Assembly: GCA_007751255.1 (NCBI GenBank)
Contig: CP036296.1
Coordinates: 2,356,001 to 2,420,000, forward strand
Length of the DNA stretch: 64,000 bases
Direction: 5' to 3'
Origin: Engelhardtia mirabilis
GTDB lineage: Bacteria; Planctomycetota; UBA1135; GCA-002686595
The position numbers and the translations under genes were made by a program. Of this stretch, positions 1 through 8,549 are shown piece after piece (within the stretch, counting starts at the first letter, position 1; the number at the start of each line of letters is the position of its first letter). A model generated the notes under the pieces. It was not told where the DNA came from. It saw only the letters and a program-made list of their open reading frames with translations, and made no database searches.

Positions 1-1
1 G

Positions 2-835
2 CGGCACCGAGACCTGATCTACACCTCCGTCCGCCGGGAGCTCGAGGCGCGCTTCACAGGGACCCTGCTCGGGTGGCTGTGGCCGCTCGTGTACCCGGTG
101 TTCATGTTCGTCGTCTACTACTTCATCTTCGCGCGGCTCCTGGACCTCAAGCTTCCGGATCTGCCCGAGGGGCTGGAGGCGTCGATGGGCATCTACATGT
201 TCACCGGCATCTTGATCTGGTCGGGCTTCGGCGAGGGCTTGGTGCGCGCCACCAACGTGATCGTCGAGAACGGCAACCTGATCAAGAAGCTGGCCTTCCC
301 GACCGAGATCCTGCCGCTCAACATGGTCCTCACCCATCTGGTGACGATGATGTTCGGCGTGGTCGCCTACGTGGCCGTGCTGCATGGCTCGGCCCTCTTC
401 ATGGAGACGCCGATCTTCCCGCCGCCGACGGCGATGTTGGCCTGGATCCCGGTGCTGCTCTTGTTGCAGATCGTGTTCACCTTCGGCTTGGGCCTGCTGT
501 TGGCGACGCTGCAGGTCTTCGTGCGCGACACGATCCAGGTCACGACCCTGCTGGTCACCATCTGGATGTTCATCACGCCCATCTTCTGGGTCGCGAACCC
601 CGAGGTGATGAGCAGCATCGAGCCCTTCCTGGACTCCCTTGCCTTCAACCCCCTCTACCACCTGATCTACGCCTGGCGCGTGGTCCTGATGTCCCGCCAG
701 CCTGAGATCGCCTTCGTGGGCGAAGACTCATTCATCGGCTCCCTGGGGATCTTCGCGGTCTGGTCGGTGGCCGTCTTCCTGGTCGGCTACACCTTCTTCG
801 TCCTGTCCCAACGGCGCTTCGCCGACGAGGTCTGA
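2..835 (+). CDS. wzm: ABC-2 type polysaccharide export permease (5'-truncated)
   Basis: This is the membrane subunit of an ABC exporter that moves a lipid-linked glycan or O-antigen-like polymer across the inner membrane. The frame is open from base 2, so the start codon lies before the window. The visible part begins with an Arg/Glu-rich amphipathic stretch, then LLGWLWPLVYPV, the cytoplasm-to-membrane motif typical of Wzm/TagG permeases. Several hydrophobic segments follow. The last, near residues 240-265 of the visible frame, ends in a short charged tail (SQRRFADEV). The ATPase gene starts two bases downstream, which fits the usual permease-ATPase pairing. Glycosyltransferases follow in the same operon. 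The transported polymer cannot be named from sequence. Confidence 0.9.
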   Translation, partial: RHRDLIYTSVRRELEARFTGTLLGWLWPLVYPVFMFVVYYFIFARLLDLKLPDLPEGLEASMGIYMFTGILIWSGFGEGLVRATNVIVENGNLIKKLAFPTEILPLNMVLTHLVTMMFGVVAYVAVLHGSALFMETPIFPPPTAMLAWIPVLLLLQIVFTFGLGLLLATLQVFVRDTIQVTTLLVTIWMFITPIFWVANPEVMSSIEPFLDSLAFNPLYHLIYAWRVVLMSRQPEIAFVGEDSFIGSLGIFAVWSVAVFLVGYTFFVLSQRRFADEV

Positions 836-837
836 GC

Positions 838-2124
838 GTGACCGGATCCATCTCGAGGAGTGACGGTTGGGCGATCGAGGTCGAGGGCCTCGGCAAGGCC
901 TACCGCATGTACAAGCGCCCCCTCGACCGTTTCGTCGAGTGGGGCAGCGCCGGGCGCTTGCAGCGCCACGGCCAGTTCTGGTCCCTGCGGGACGTGAACT
1001 TCAAGCTGCGTCCGGGCTCGTCCATGGGCCTGTGCGGGGCCAACGGCGCGGGCAAGTCGACCCTTCTGAAGGTGCTCTCGGGCATCACTGCCCCGACCGA
1101 GGGTCGCCTCAAAATGCGTGGCCGCGTGGCCAGTCTGCTGGAGCTGGGCGCGGGCTTCCACCTGGACTTCACGGGCCGGGCCAACATCTTCATGAACGGC
1201 GTGATGATGGGCTTCTCGCGCCGCGAGATGGCCGCCAAGGTTGACGAGATCATCGAGTTCGCGGAGCTCGGCAACTACATCGACGAGCCGGTACGGACCT
1301 ACTCGTCGGGGATGGGCCTGCGCCTGGGCTTCTCGATCGCGGTGGCCGTCGACCCGGACATCCTGATCATCGACGAGGTCTTCGCGGTCGGCGACATGTA
1401 CTTCCAGAAGAAGTGCATCGACAAGATCTACAGCTTCAAGCAGCGCAACAAGACGATCCTGTTCTGCAGCCACAGCCTCTACGACGTGCGCCAGCTGTGC
1501 GACGAGGCCCTGTGGATGCGTGACGGTCGGGCCGCGGCCCAGGGTGATTCGGTTTACGTCACCAACGAGTACACGGCCTTCCAGCGCGACCACATCGGCG
1601 AGCAGAAGGAGGTCCTGGGTGACGAGATCCCCAACGCCTCCGACCACCTCGGAGCGAGCGTCAAGCTGCCGCGCATCCGCGACGCGCGGGTCTACCGCCT
1701 CGGCACCGAGGAGGAGACCTACGAGATCACCTCGGGCGACAGTGTCGAGATCCGAGTCTGGTGGGAGAACCCCGATCCGGCGGCGACGCCGATTCACCTG
1801 GGGGTGGGCTTCTTGCGCCAGGACATGACCACCTGCGGCGGCATGGGGACGCACCTGGACGGCCTCGAGCTCGAGGGTACCTCCGGCTGTACGGTGCTCG
1901 AGATGCCGAACGTCAAGCTGCTCGCGGGTCAGTTCCTGGTGCCGATCCTGCTGCTCGACGAGGGCGGCGTGCACAAGTACCAGGAGTTCCTGCTGCCGGA
2001 GAACCTGGTCGTGCGCTCGGTCACCCGCGACGTCGGCCTGTTCCGACTCGACCACGCCTGGCGTCTGAACGACGACCGGCCGGTCCCCGCACCGGTGGAG
2101 CGCGAGGCGGAGGAGGCCCGTTGA
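838..2124 (+). CDS. wzt: ABC exporter ATPase with C-terminal substrate-binding domain (Wzt type)
   Basis: This is the ATPase partner of the upstream permease (428 aa, GTG start two bases after the permease stop). Residues 1-240 are the nucleotide-binding domain: Walker A GANGAGKST at 67-75, signature YSSGM at 155-159 and Walker B ILIIDE at 175-180. LLELGAGFHLDFTGRANI between Walker A and the signature is typical of the Wzt/TagH subfamily. Residues from about 270 to 428 form a beta-rich extension of the kind that in Wzt proteins binds the modified, non-reducing end of the finished polymer. The extension therefore suggests a chain-terminated polysaccharide. That subfamily role is known for O-antigen exporters; applying it here is inference. 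Confidence 0.92.
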   Translation: MTGSISRSDGWAIEVEGLGKAYRMYKRPLDRFVEWGSAGRLQRHGQFWSLRDVNFKLRPGSSMGLCGANGAGKSTLLKVLSGITAPTEGRLKMRGRVASLLELGAGFHLDFTGRANIFMNGVMMGFSRREMAAKVDEIIEFAELGNYIDEPVRTYSSGMGLRLGFSIAVAVDPDILIIDEVFAVGDMYFQKKCIDKIYSFKQRNKTILFCSHSLYDVRQLCDEALWMRDGRAAAQGDSVYVTNEYTAFQRDHIGEQKEVLGDEIPNASDHLGASVKLPRIRDARVYRLGTEEETYEITSGDSVEIRVWWENPDPAATPIHLGVGFLRQDMTTCGGMGTHLDGLELEGTSGCTVLEMPNVKLLAGQFLVPILLLDEGGVHKYQEFLLPENLVVRSVTRDVGLFRLDHAWRLNDDRPVPAPVEREAEEAR

Positions 2125-3392
2125 GCGAGGCGTCCGCCGCGCCGGCGCCCGAGGTCGGTGTGGGCCCGCGCCACCACCGGCGATTGTCGGCCCTGGTGGT
2201 GAACTACAACACCGGTGCCTTCGCCGTGCAGTGCGTGCGCTCGCTCCTGCGCGAATGGCGCGACGAGGGGCGACGGCCCGAGGACCTCGAGGTGGTGGTC
2301 GTGGACAACGCCTCGCCGGCCGACCAGAGCGCCGCCCTGGCGGAGCTGGAGTCCCTGGGCGTCGTGGTCGTGGCAGCCGGCGACAACCTGGGCTACGCCG
2401 GCGGCATGAACCTGGCCCTGGAGCACACCTCCGGCGGGCCCCAGGACATGGTCGCCCTGCTCAACCCGGACCTGTTCATCCTGCCGGGCGCGATCGGCAC
2501 GATGCTCGAGTTCCTGGTCGACCACGCGGACGTGGGCGCCGTGGATCCGCGAGCCACGATCGATCCGGGTCAGGCCCTGAACCTGCCACGCAATGCCCTG
2601 CCGACGGTGGCCGAGCACGCGCTGATGAACCTGGCCCAGTGGCGGCCCTGGTTCACCCGCGCGTACAGCAAGAGGCGCACTCGCGCGGCGATCGAGTGGT
2701 GGACGGCAGACGGTCCGATCGACGCGGACATGCTCTCGGGCTGCTGCGTGATGCTGCGGCGCGAGGTCATCGCCGAGCTGCCCTACCCGTTGCTCGACCC
2801 GCGCTACCCGCTCTACTTCGAGGACACGGACCTGTTCCGGACCTTGAACCGACTGGGCTACCGCAACGTGCACCTGGGCAACGCGCGGGTGTTGCACCAC
2901 TGGTCGCGCTCGGCCGGCTTCGGCGCTTCCTTCGCCGGCGAGCCCCAGCGACGCCAGCACTTGGCCCAGGCGGCCTACTTCAGCAAGTTCTACGGACGCC
3001 TGGGCGCGCGCCTGGCGGCCTGGCTGTCGAAGAAGGGCGCGCAGTGGGAGGGTGCCGGCGGCGAGCTGCACCCCATGGTCGACCTGGGACCCTGCGCGGA
3101 GCCGCCGGAGCTGGAGTTCGGCTCGCGCCGACGCTTCGTGGTGGAGGTGGGGCTCTCGCCCAAGTTCCTCCTGGCCTGCGGGGTGGTCGGCGAGGGCGAC
3201 CGCTGGCGCTGCGCCGACGACACCTGGACCTGGTGGTTCGAGGGCGCCTACTACCTGCGCGCGCTGGACCTGGACACGGGCGCGCTGATCGGCGCGTGGC
3301 GCCTGGTCAAGACGGCGCCTGGGCGACTGGAACCCATGCGTGAGGACGAGTGGGAGTCCGCCGCCCGCACGGCGGACGGGGTGAGTCGATGA
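2121..3392 (+). CDS. Glycosyltransferase family 2 protein
   Basis: A GT-A fold inverting glycosyltransferase of about 423 aa, probably adding a sugar to the exported glycan on the cytoplasmic face. The start chosen is TTG at 2121, which overlaps the wzt stop as TTGA; this arrangement recurs across the operon. The catalytic domain begins with ALVVNYN (residues 24-30). VVVDNAS (59-65) and NLGYAGGMN (89-97) form the nucleotide-sugar site. NPD at 115-117 sits at the DxD position, and YFEDTDLF (232-239) is the conserved acidic acceptor motif. This pattern is close to rhamnosyltransferase-like GT2 enzymes. About 130 residues after the GT2 core have no recognised domain. Donor and acceptor sugars are unknown. 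Confidence 0.88.
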   Translation: MSEASAAPAPEVGVGPRHHRRLSALVVNYNTGAFAVQCVRSLLREWRDEGRRPEDLEVVVVDNASPADQSAALAELESLGVVVVAAGDNLGYAGGMNLALEHTSGGPQDMVALLNPDLFILPGAIGTMLEFLVDHADVGAVDPRATIDPGQALNLPRNALPTVAEHALMNLAQWRPWFTRAYSKRRTRAAIEWWTADGPIDADMLSGCCVMLRREVIAELPYPLLDPRYPLYFEDTDLFRTLNRLGYRNVHLGNARVLHHWSRSAGFGASFAGEPQRRQHLAQAAYFSKFYGRLGARLAAWLSKKGAQWEGAGGELHPMVDLGPCAEPPELEFGSRRRFVVEVGLSPKFLLACGVVGEGDRWRCADDTWTWWFEGAYYLRALDLDTGALIGAWRLVKTAPGRLEPMREDEWESAARTADGVSR

Positions 3393-4069
3393 GCGAGCAA
3401 CGCTCGCCCCTGCCCGAGGTGGTGGGGGAGCTGCGGCGCGGGCCGGTGCTGCTCCTGGCCCCGCACCCCGACGACGACCTGATCGGACCGGGCTGCACCG
3501 CCGGCCTGCACGCCGCCCAGGGCGACCAGGTGCACGTGGTCGTGGTCTACGACGGCGCGGCCGGCAACGCGGGAAGCGACCTGCCGCGCGAGGAGTTCAT
3601 CGCCCTGCGGCAGCGTGAAGCCCGCGCGGGCGGCGCGCACCTGGGGCTCTCCAGCTACGAGTTCTGGGGCTACCCCGAGGGTCACGAGCCCGGCCCGGCC
3701 GAGTTCCAGGCCGGAGTCGAACGCCTGGCGGCGGTGATCGCCGACAAGCGCCCCGCGACGGTCTACGCCCCCTGGATCGGCGAGCACCACGTGGACCACC
3801 ACGTGCTGGCCAAGGTGACCCGCGCCGCCCTGGAGCTGGCCGGCTTCCAGGGCGAAGCCTGGGGGTATGAAGTCTGGTCCGCGCTCGTGCCGACCCGCGT
3901 GGTCGACATCACCGAACTCTTCGAGCGCAAGGCCGCGGGCCTGCGCGAGCACCGCTCACAGCTCGCCCACACGGACCTGGTCCACTGCATCCGCGGCCTC
4001 AACGCCCACAGAAGCCTCTACCTGCCCCGCGGCGGGGAGGCCTACGCCGAGGGCTTCGCGCCCCTGTGA
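3389..4069 (+). CDS. PIG-L family N-deacetylase
   Basis: A Zn-dependent deacetylase of the PIG-L/LmbE family (226 aa). The ATG start overlaps the previous stop as ATGA. The metal-binding motif is APHPDDD (residues 24-30), and the second metal/catalytic motif is EHHVDHH (132-138). Family members remove N-acetyl groups from GlcNAc-containing substrates. In this operon it most likely trims an amino sugar of the growing glycan or its lipid-linked precursor; this is inferred from context. The length matches single-domain PIG-L proteins. A second PIG-L domain is fused to a glycosyltransferase in the next gene, so the pathway seems to need two deacetylations or two substrates. Confidence 0.88.
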   Translation: MSEQRSPLPEVVGELRRGPVLLLAPHPDDDLIGPGCTAGLHAAQGDQVHVVVVYDGAAGNAGSDLPREEFIALRQREARAGGAHLGLSSYEFWGYPEGHEPGPAEFQAGVERLAAVIADKRPATVYAPWIGEHHVDHHVLAKVTRAALELAGFQGEAWGYEVWSALVPTRVVDITELFERKAAGLREHRSQLAHTDLVHCIRGLNAHRSLYLPRGGEAYAEGFAPL

Positions 4070-4123
4070 GGCGACAGAGTAGGCGGACGTCAGGTGCCAG
4101 GCACAAGACCGCCGCCAAACGGC

Positions 4124-4147
4124 GCGCCCCGTCCGGAAGCGGGGCGC
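4124..4147 (+). terminator. GC-rich hairpin between two glycan genes
   Basis: Perfect 8-bp inverted repeat (GCGCCCCG / CGGGGCGC) with an 8-base loop in the 113-base gap after the PIG-L gene. No T-run follows, so it may be a weak or factor-dependent terminator, or an attenuator inside the operon. TAGACT at 4177-4182, just before the next gene, could restart transcription. Confidence 0.4.
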
Positions 4148-4182
4148 CCGCCCGGGCCTCGAGACCGGCACGGCGGTAGACT

Positions 4183-5940
4183 TTGCCGCTCTCCCTGGCC
4201 CAGAAAGCGCTCTTGAAGCCCCTCTTCCCCCCCCTCGCCGACCCGTCCTCCCTCCCGCGGCGCGTGCTCTGCATCGCTCCCCACGCCGACGACGAGGTCT
4301 TCGGCTGCGGAGGCATGCTGGCCTTCCACGCCCTGCGGGGAGACGAAGTGCGCGTGGTCGTCCTGACCGACGGCGCAGCCGGCGACCCGGGCTCGAAGGA
4401 AGCCGACATCCGGGCGGCCCGCGTGGCCGAAGACCGGGCCGCCGGCGAGGCCCTGGGAGTCACCGACCAGCGCTTCCTGGGCCTCCCCGACGGGACTCTG
4501 GGCGCCCTTCCGGACCTGGTCGCGCGGATGTCGGCGGAACTCGAGGCGTTCGAGCCCGAGTTGGTCTACGGGCCCTCGCCCCAGGAGATGCACCCCGACC
4601 ACCGCGCCGCGAGCCATGCCCTGATGGCGGCCCTGGCCCGCGGTCCCGAGCGCCGCGTGCTGCTCTACGGGGTCAACAACCAGGTCACCGCCGGCGTGCT
4701 GTTCGACACCACCGCCCAATGGGATGCGAAGGTCGCCGCGATCCGCTGCTTCGAGAGCCAGCTGCGCTACCACGACCTGGTGGGCAAGGCCGAGGCCGTC
4801 GACCGTGCGCGCACGGTGAACATCGAGGACGCCAGCGTGCGCTTCGTGGAGGGCTTCGCGGACCTCTCGAGCGACGACCTGGCCACCTACGAAGGCCGCG
4901 TCGGCGCGCTCCTGGACAGCCTGTTCGGGGCCGGCCACGGCCTGCCCTCCAACGCCGCCAACCCGGGGCCCTGGAGCGGCAACGCGACCAGCGGCCAATC
5001 GGTCGCCGCGCGCCGCGGCCTGCCCGAGACCACGGCGGTGATCTCCACCTGGAACAAGGTCGAGGACGTCTGCGCCAACCTGGACGCGATCCGGGCCCAG
5101 ACCCTGCCCTTCGCCGAGGTGGTCGTGGTCGACAACTGCAGCTCGGACGCGACCGTGCGCACGATCCGCGAGCGCTATCCCGAGGTGCGCGTGGTGTCGA
5201 TGCCGCACTCGGCCTACGGCGCCTGCGAGACCTTCAACATCGGCTTCGCCTGCGTCACCACCGAGCTGACCGCGATCCTCGACGACGACATCGTGATGCC
5301 GCCGGAGTGGCTCGAGAAGACCACCGCGCGCCTGCTGAAAGAGCCCGCGAGCACCGCGATCGTCTCCACCAAGATCGTCGAGCCGGGCATGCCCGAGAGC
5401 TACAAGAGCTCCGAGCGCGTCAACACCGAGCGCTACATGAGCACCTTCCGCGGCTGCGCGAGCCTGGCGCGCTCGGCGGCGATCCGCGAGGCGGGCTACT
5501 ACGACGAGCGCCTGTTCATCTACGGCAACGAGCGCGACCTGACCTGCCGCCTGCTGAACCGCGGCTACCGCGTGCTGCAGTACCCGGGGGTGGAGACGTT
5601 CCACCGCACGCCCTTCGGCATCAAGATGGGCAAGCGCAGCCTGTACTTCCACGCGCGCAACGCCTGGCTGACGATGTTCAAGTACGCGCCCCTCGGTGAC
5701 CTCGTGCGCCTGCCCTGGCTGGTGCTCACGCGGGTGCTGCTGCGCGGTTCCAAGTCGGAGGCCAAGGGCAGCGTCACCGACGCCACCGGGACGATCGGCA
5801 TCGGCCGCTCGATCCGGGAGACGCCCGGTGCCTGGTGGGTGCTCGTGCGCGCCGGCTGGAGCGTGGTCGTGAACATTCCGTACTGCCTGGCCCACCGCGA
5901 GCCCGTGCGCGCGGACGACTTCGAGTTGCCGCTCAAGTGA
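4183..5940 (+). CDS. PIG-L deacetylase fused to a GT2 glycosyltransferase
   Basis: A 585-aa two-domain enzyme. Residues about 25-245 are a PIG-L deacetylase with APHADDE near 31-37 and HPDH near 137-140. Residues about 283-500 are a GT2 domain with VISTWN, VVVDNCSSDAT, the DxD-type ILDDDIV and the late acidic motif GNERDLTCRL. A C-terminal segment of about 80 residues includes a hydrophobic, possibly membrane-associated part. An in-frame TAG at 4177 leaves TTG at 4183 as the first possible start; a TTG or CTG slightly downstream is also possible. Fusion suggests that one polypeptide deacetylates an amino sugar and transfers a sugar. The combination is uncommon in my experience, but both domains are clear. 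Confidence 0.85.
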   Translation: MPLSLAQKALLKPLFPPLADPSSLPRRVLCIAPHADDEVFGCGGMLAFHALRGDEVRVVVLTDGAAGDPGSKEADIRAARVAEDRAAGEALGVTDQRFLGLPDGTLGALPDLVARMSAELEAFEPELVYGPSPQEMHPDHRAASHALMAALARGPERRVLLYGVNNQVTAGVLFDTTAQWDAKVAAIRCFESQLRYHDLVGKAEAVDRARTVNIEDASVRFVEGFADLSSDDLATYEGRVGALLDSLFGAGHGLPSNAANPGPWSGNATSGQSVAARRGLPETTAVISTWNKVEDVCANLDAIRAQTLPFAEVVVVDNCSSDATVRTIRERYPEVRVVSMPHSAYGACETFNIGFACVTTELTAILDDDIVMPPEWLEKTTARLLKEPASTAIVSTKIVEPGMPESYKSSERVNTERYMSTFRGCASLARSAAIREAGYYDERLFIYGNERDLTCRLLNRGYRVLQYPGVETFHRTPFGIKMGKRSLYFHARNAWLTMFKYAPLGDLVRLPWLVLTRVLLRGSKSEAKGSVTDATGTIGIGRSIRETPGAWWVLVRAGWSVVVNIPYCLAHREPVRADDFELPLK

Positions 5941-7064
5941 CCGCCGACGGACAGCCGGTCGCCGGGGGGGGGCGTGACCAGGGCGCACCCGCCGGGCCGC
6001 GCATCGCCGCCGTCAGCGCGGTCGTCTGCAACTTCAACGGCGAGACCTATCTGGCCGCCTGCCTGGACGCGCTGCTGGCCATGGGCGAGGAGCTGGACGA
6101 GATCCTGGTGGTGGACAACGGCTCCACCGACCGCTCGATCGAGATCCTGGAGCGCGATTACCCGAGCGTCGACGTGTTGGCGCTGGGGGTCAACGGGGGG
6201 CCTGGGACCGCGCGCAACGCGGGCATGCGGGCGGCGCGCAACCGTTGGGTCCTGGCCGTGGACAACGACGCGGTGCTCGAGCCCGATGTGCTCGCCAAGC
6301 TGCGCGCGGCCCTCGAGGCGGACCACGCCGCGGTCCTGGCCCAGCCCCGCTCGCTGGTGCATTCGGACCCCTCGACGGTCCACTACGACGGGGCCAGCTT
6401 CCACTACGTGGGTCTGTTCACCCTGCGGAACTTCTGGCGCCCCCTGGCCCAGGCCGAGGGCCACGGCACCGTGCCGGTGGACGGCCTGGTCTCGATCTGC
6501 GCCCTGATCGATCGCGATATCGCCCTCGACCAGGGCGGCTACGACGAGGACTTCTTCATCCTGTTCGAGGACTTCGACTTGAGCCTGCGCCTGCGCATCG
6601 CCGGGCATCGGATCCTGTCGGTGGAAGACGCGATCGTGCTCCACAACGCCGGTACCCCCGGCATCAGCTTCCGCAACGAGCAGTACCCGCGCCGGCGCGC
6701 CTTCTACCACTCGCGCAACCGCTGGATCCTCCTGATCAAGAACCACGGTTGGTGGACGCTGCTCTTGAGCTCGCCCGGGATCCTGGTCTACGAACTCGCG
6801 TGGCTCGTGTTCGTCCTGCGCTCCGGGCACCTGGGCGTGCACCTGCGCGGCAAGTGGGTCTTCGTGCGTGATCTGCCGACGACCCTGCGCAAGCGCCGCC
6901 GGATCCAGTCCGGGCGCCGCACCCGCGACCGCGACCTGCTGGTGGGGGGGCCCCTGACCCTCTCGCCCCAACTCGTGGCCAAGCCCGTCGCCGCGCGCCT
7001 GGCGGGCCTGCTCGACGGCGTCCTGCGCCTGTGGTGGGCGCTGGTCCAGCCCCTGGTGCGTTAG
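5937..7064 (+). CDS. Glycosyltransferase family 2 protein
   Basis: A GT2 enzyme of 375 aa. The start chosen is GTG at 5937, overlapping the preceding stop as GTGA. The domain begins near residue 24 with VSAVVCNFNG; VVDNGSTDRS follows, and VDNDAVLEPD (DND at 109-111) carries the metal-binding acidic residues. DEDFFILFEDFDLSLRLR is the conserved ED motif. The C-terminus has a hydrophobic segment (LLLSSPGILVYELAWLVFVL) and a basic tail, so the protein probably sits on the inner membrane. It is close in type to the GT2 at 2121. It likely adds one residue of the repeat unit; donor and linkage are unknown. Confidence 0.87.
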   Translation: MTADGQPVAGGGRDQGAPAGPRIAAVSAVVCNFNGETYLAACLDALLAMGEELDEILVVDNGSTDRSIEILERDYPSVDVLALGVNGGPGTARNAGMRAARNRWVLAVDNDAVLEPDVLAKLRAALEADHAAVLAQPRSLVHSDPSTVHYDGASFHYVGLFTLRNFWRPLAQAEGHGTVPVDGLVSICALIDRDIALDQGGYDEDFFILFEDFDLSLRLRIAGHRILSVEDAIVLHNAGTPGISFRNEQYPRRRAFYHSRNRWILLIKNHGWWTLLLSSPGILVYELAWLVFVLRSGHLGVHLRGKWVFVRDLPTTLRKRRRIQSGRRTRDRDLLVGGPLTLSPQLVAKPVAARLAGLLDGVLRLWWALVQPLVR

Positions 7065-7076
7065 CCTCTTGGCCCC

Positions 7077-8549
7077 ATGCGGATCCTCTTCGTCAGCCAC
7101 AACTTCCTCCCCAAGCACCCCGCGGGGACGGAGATCTACACCTTCCAGTGCGGGCGCGCGCTGGCGGAGCGTGGCCACGAGGTGCACGTCTTCACGACCG
7201 AGAAGGACATCGGCCGCAAGCACCTGACGGTCAACGTGCGCGAGTACGAGGGCTTGCCGGTCCACGAGCTGGTCAACAACCTCTTCTACAAGGACTTCCG
7301 CAGCACCTGGGACAACCCGGCCATCGCGCGGACCTTCGCCGACTTCCTCGACGACCTGAAGCCGGACGTGGTGCACTTCATGCACCTGATGTACCTCTCG
7401 GTCGGCTGCCTCGAGGAGGCGGCCAAGCGCGCGCCGGTCTTCTACACCCTGCACGATTATTGGCTGCAGTGCGCGCGCTTCGGCCAGCGAGTGCACGCCG
7501 ATCGCTCGATCTGCCACACGATCGACACCGATCGCTGCGGCCGCTGCATGGTCGACTTCAAGTTTCGACAGAGCGACACCCAGCGCCGAATGGCGAAGGT
7601 CATTGCCGCGGTCAACGGCGCGACCGGGATCGACCTGGGGCCGGCGGCGCGGCGCTTCGAGGCGCGGCTGCAGCCCTCCAAAGGCGCGCTCGAACAGGCG
7701 CCGCCGGGCTCCCTGCGGATGCCCGACGGCACCGAGCAAGCGCCCGTTGCCGCCGAGCCCCTCACGCCCGAGGAACAGGTCATGGCCGACTCGATCCGCG
7801 AGCGCGACGAGGCCCTGCGTGCGCGCATCCTGCCGGCGGTCACGCGCTTCATCGCCCCCAGCCGCTTCCTGCGCGGTTCCTTCGTCGAATGGGGCATCCC
7901 CGAGCAGCAGATCCTTCACATGCGGACGGGGATCGACCTGCGCCGCTTCGAGGGGCTCGAACGCCGCCGGGGCGAGAAGCTGCGTGTGGGCTTCATCGGC
8001 ACGATCGTGCCGCACAAGGGCCTGCACGTGCTGTTGCAGGCCTGGCAGCAGCTTCCCGCCGACCTGCGCGCCAAGGCGGAGCTGGCCGTCTACGGTCCGA
8101 CCGAGCACAACCCCCCTTACGTGCGCGCGGTGCGCGAGCTGGCCACGTCGATGGGGGTGCCCCTGCGCGGGCGCCTCAAGGCCGGCGACGTGGCGGAGAT
8201 CCTGCGCGGGGTCGACCTGTTGGTCGTGCCCAGCGTGTGGTACGAGAACTCGCCGCTGATCATCCTCGAGGCCCTGGCCACGCGCACGCCGCTGATGGTC
8301 TCGAACCTGGGTGGCATGGCCGAGCTGGTCGAGCCCGAGGTGACCGGCTTCCGCTTCGAGGTGGGCGACCCGCGCGACCTCGGCCACCGGTTGCGGTTGA
8401 TCCTCGAGGAGCCCGGCCAGCTCGAGGCGCTGTACCCGGACCACAAGCAGATCCGCTCCGCCGAGGACGATGCCGAGGCCCTCGAGGAGCTCTACGGGGC
8501 CGCCCTGCGTGGGACCGTCGACCAGGTCGTGATCGGAGGACCGGGTTGA
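7077..8549 (+). CDS. Glycosyltransferase family 4 protein
   Basis: A GT-B fold retaining glycosyltransferase (490 aa) starting at ATG 7077, with TAGCCT ten bases upstream as a possible -10 element. The N-terminal Rossmann half opens with RILFVSHNFLPKHPAGTE. The donor-binding half contains VGFIGTIVPHKGLHVLL and the E-x7-E type motif VWYENSPLIILEA near residues 385-397. A Cys cluster (CHTIDTDRCGRC, C-x7-C-x2-C) follows HDYW; equivalent clusters occur in the next two glycosyltransferases. A region around residues 180-240 looks like an insertion. It is the first of three adjacent GT4 genes and probably acts in sequence with them. Confidence 0.9.
   Translation: MRILFVSHNFLPKHPAGTEIYTFQCGRALAERGHEVHVFTTEKDIGRKHLTVNVREYEGLPVHELVNNLFYKDFRSTWDNPAIARTFADFLDDLKPDVVHFMHLMYLSVGCLEEAAKRAPVFYTLHDYWLQCARFGQRVHADRSICHTIDTDRCGRCMVDFKFRQSDTQRRMAKVIAAVNGATGIDLGPAARRFEARLQPSKGALEQAPPGSLRMPDGTEQAPVAAEPLTPEEQVMADSIRERDEALRARILPAVTRFIAPSRFLRGSFVEWGIPEQQILHMRTGIDLRRFEGLERRRGEKLRVGFIGTIVPHKGLHVLLQAWQQLPADLRAKAELAVYGPTEHNPPYVRAVRELATSMGVPLRGRLKAGDVAEILRGVDLLVVPSVWYENSPLIILEALATRTPLMVSNLGGMAELVEPEVTGFRFEVGDPRDLGHRLRLILEEPGQLEALYPDHKQIRSAEDDAEALEELYGAALRGTVDQVVIGGPG

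Noticed and set aside
4183-5940. Possible assembly artefact rather than a fusion
   Set aside because: The frame is continuous across both domains and the linker has normal codon bias. Read evidence would settle it, but nothing in the sequence suggests an error.
5565-8444. Very long open frame on the minus strand across the GT2/GT4 genes
   Set aside because: It is antisense to clear glycosyltransferases, rich in Arg/Gln/His/Val low-complexity sequence and has no motifs. High GC keeps such frames open.
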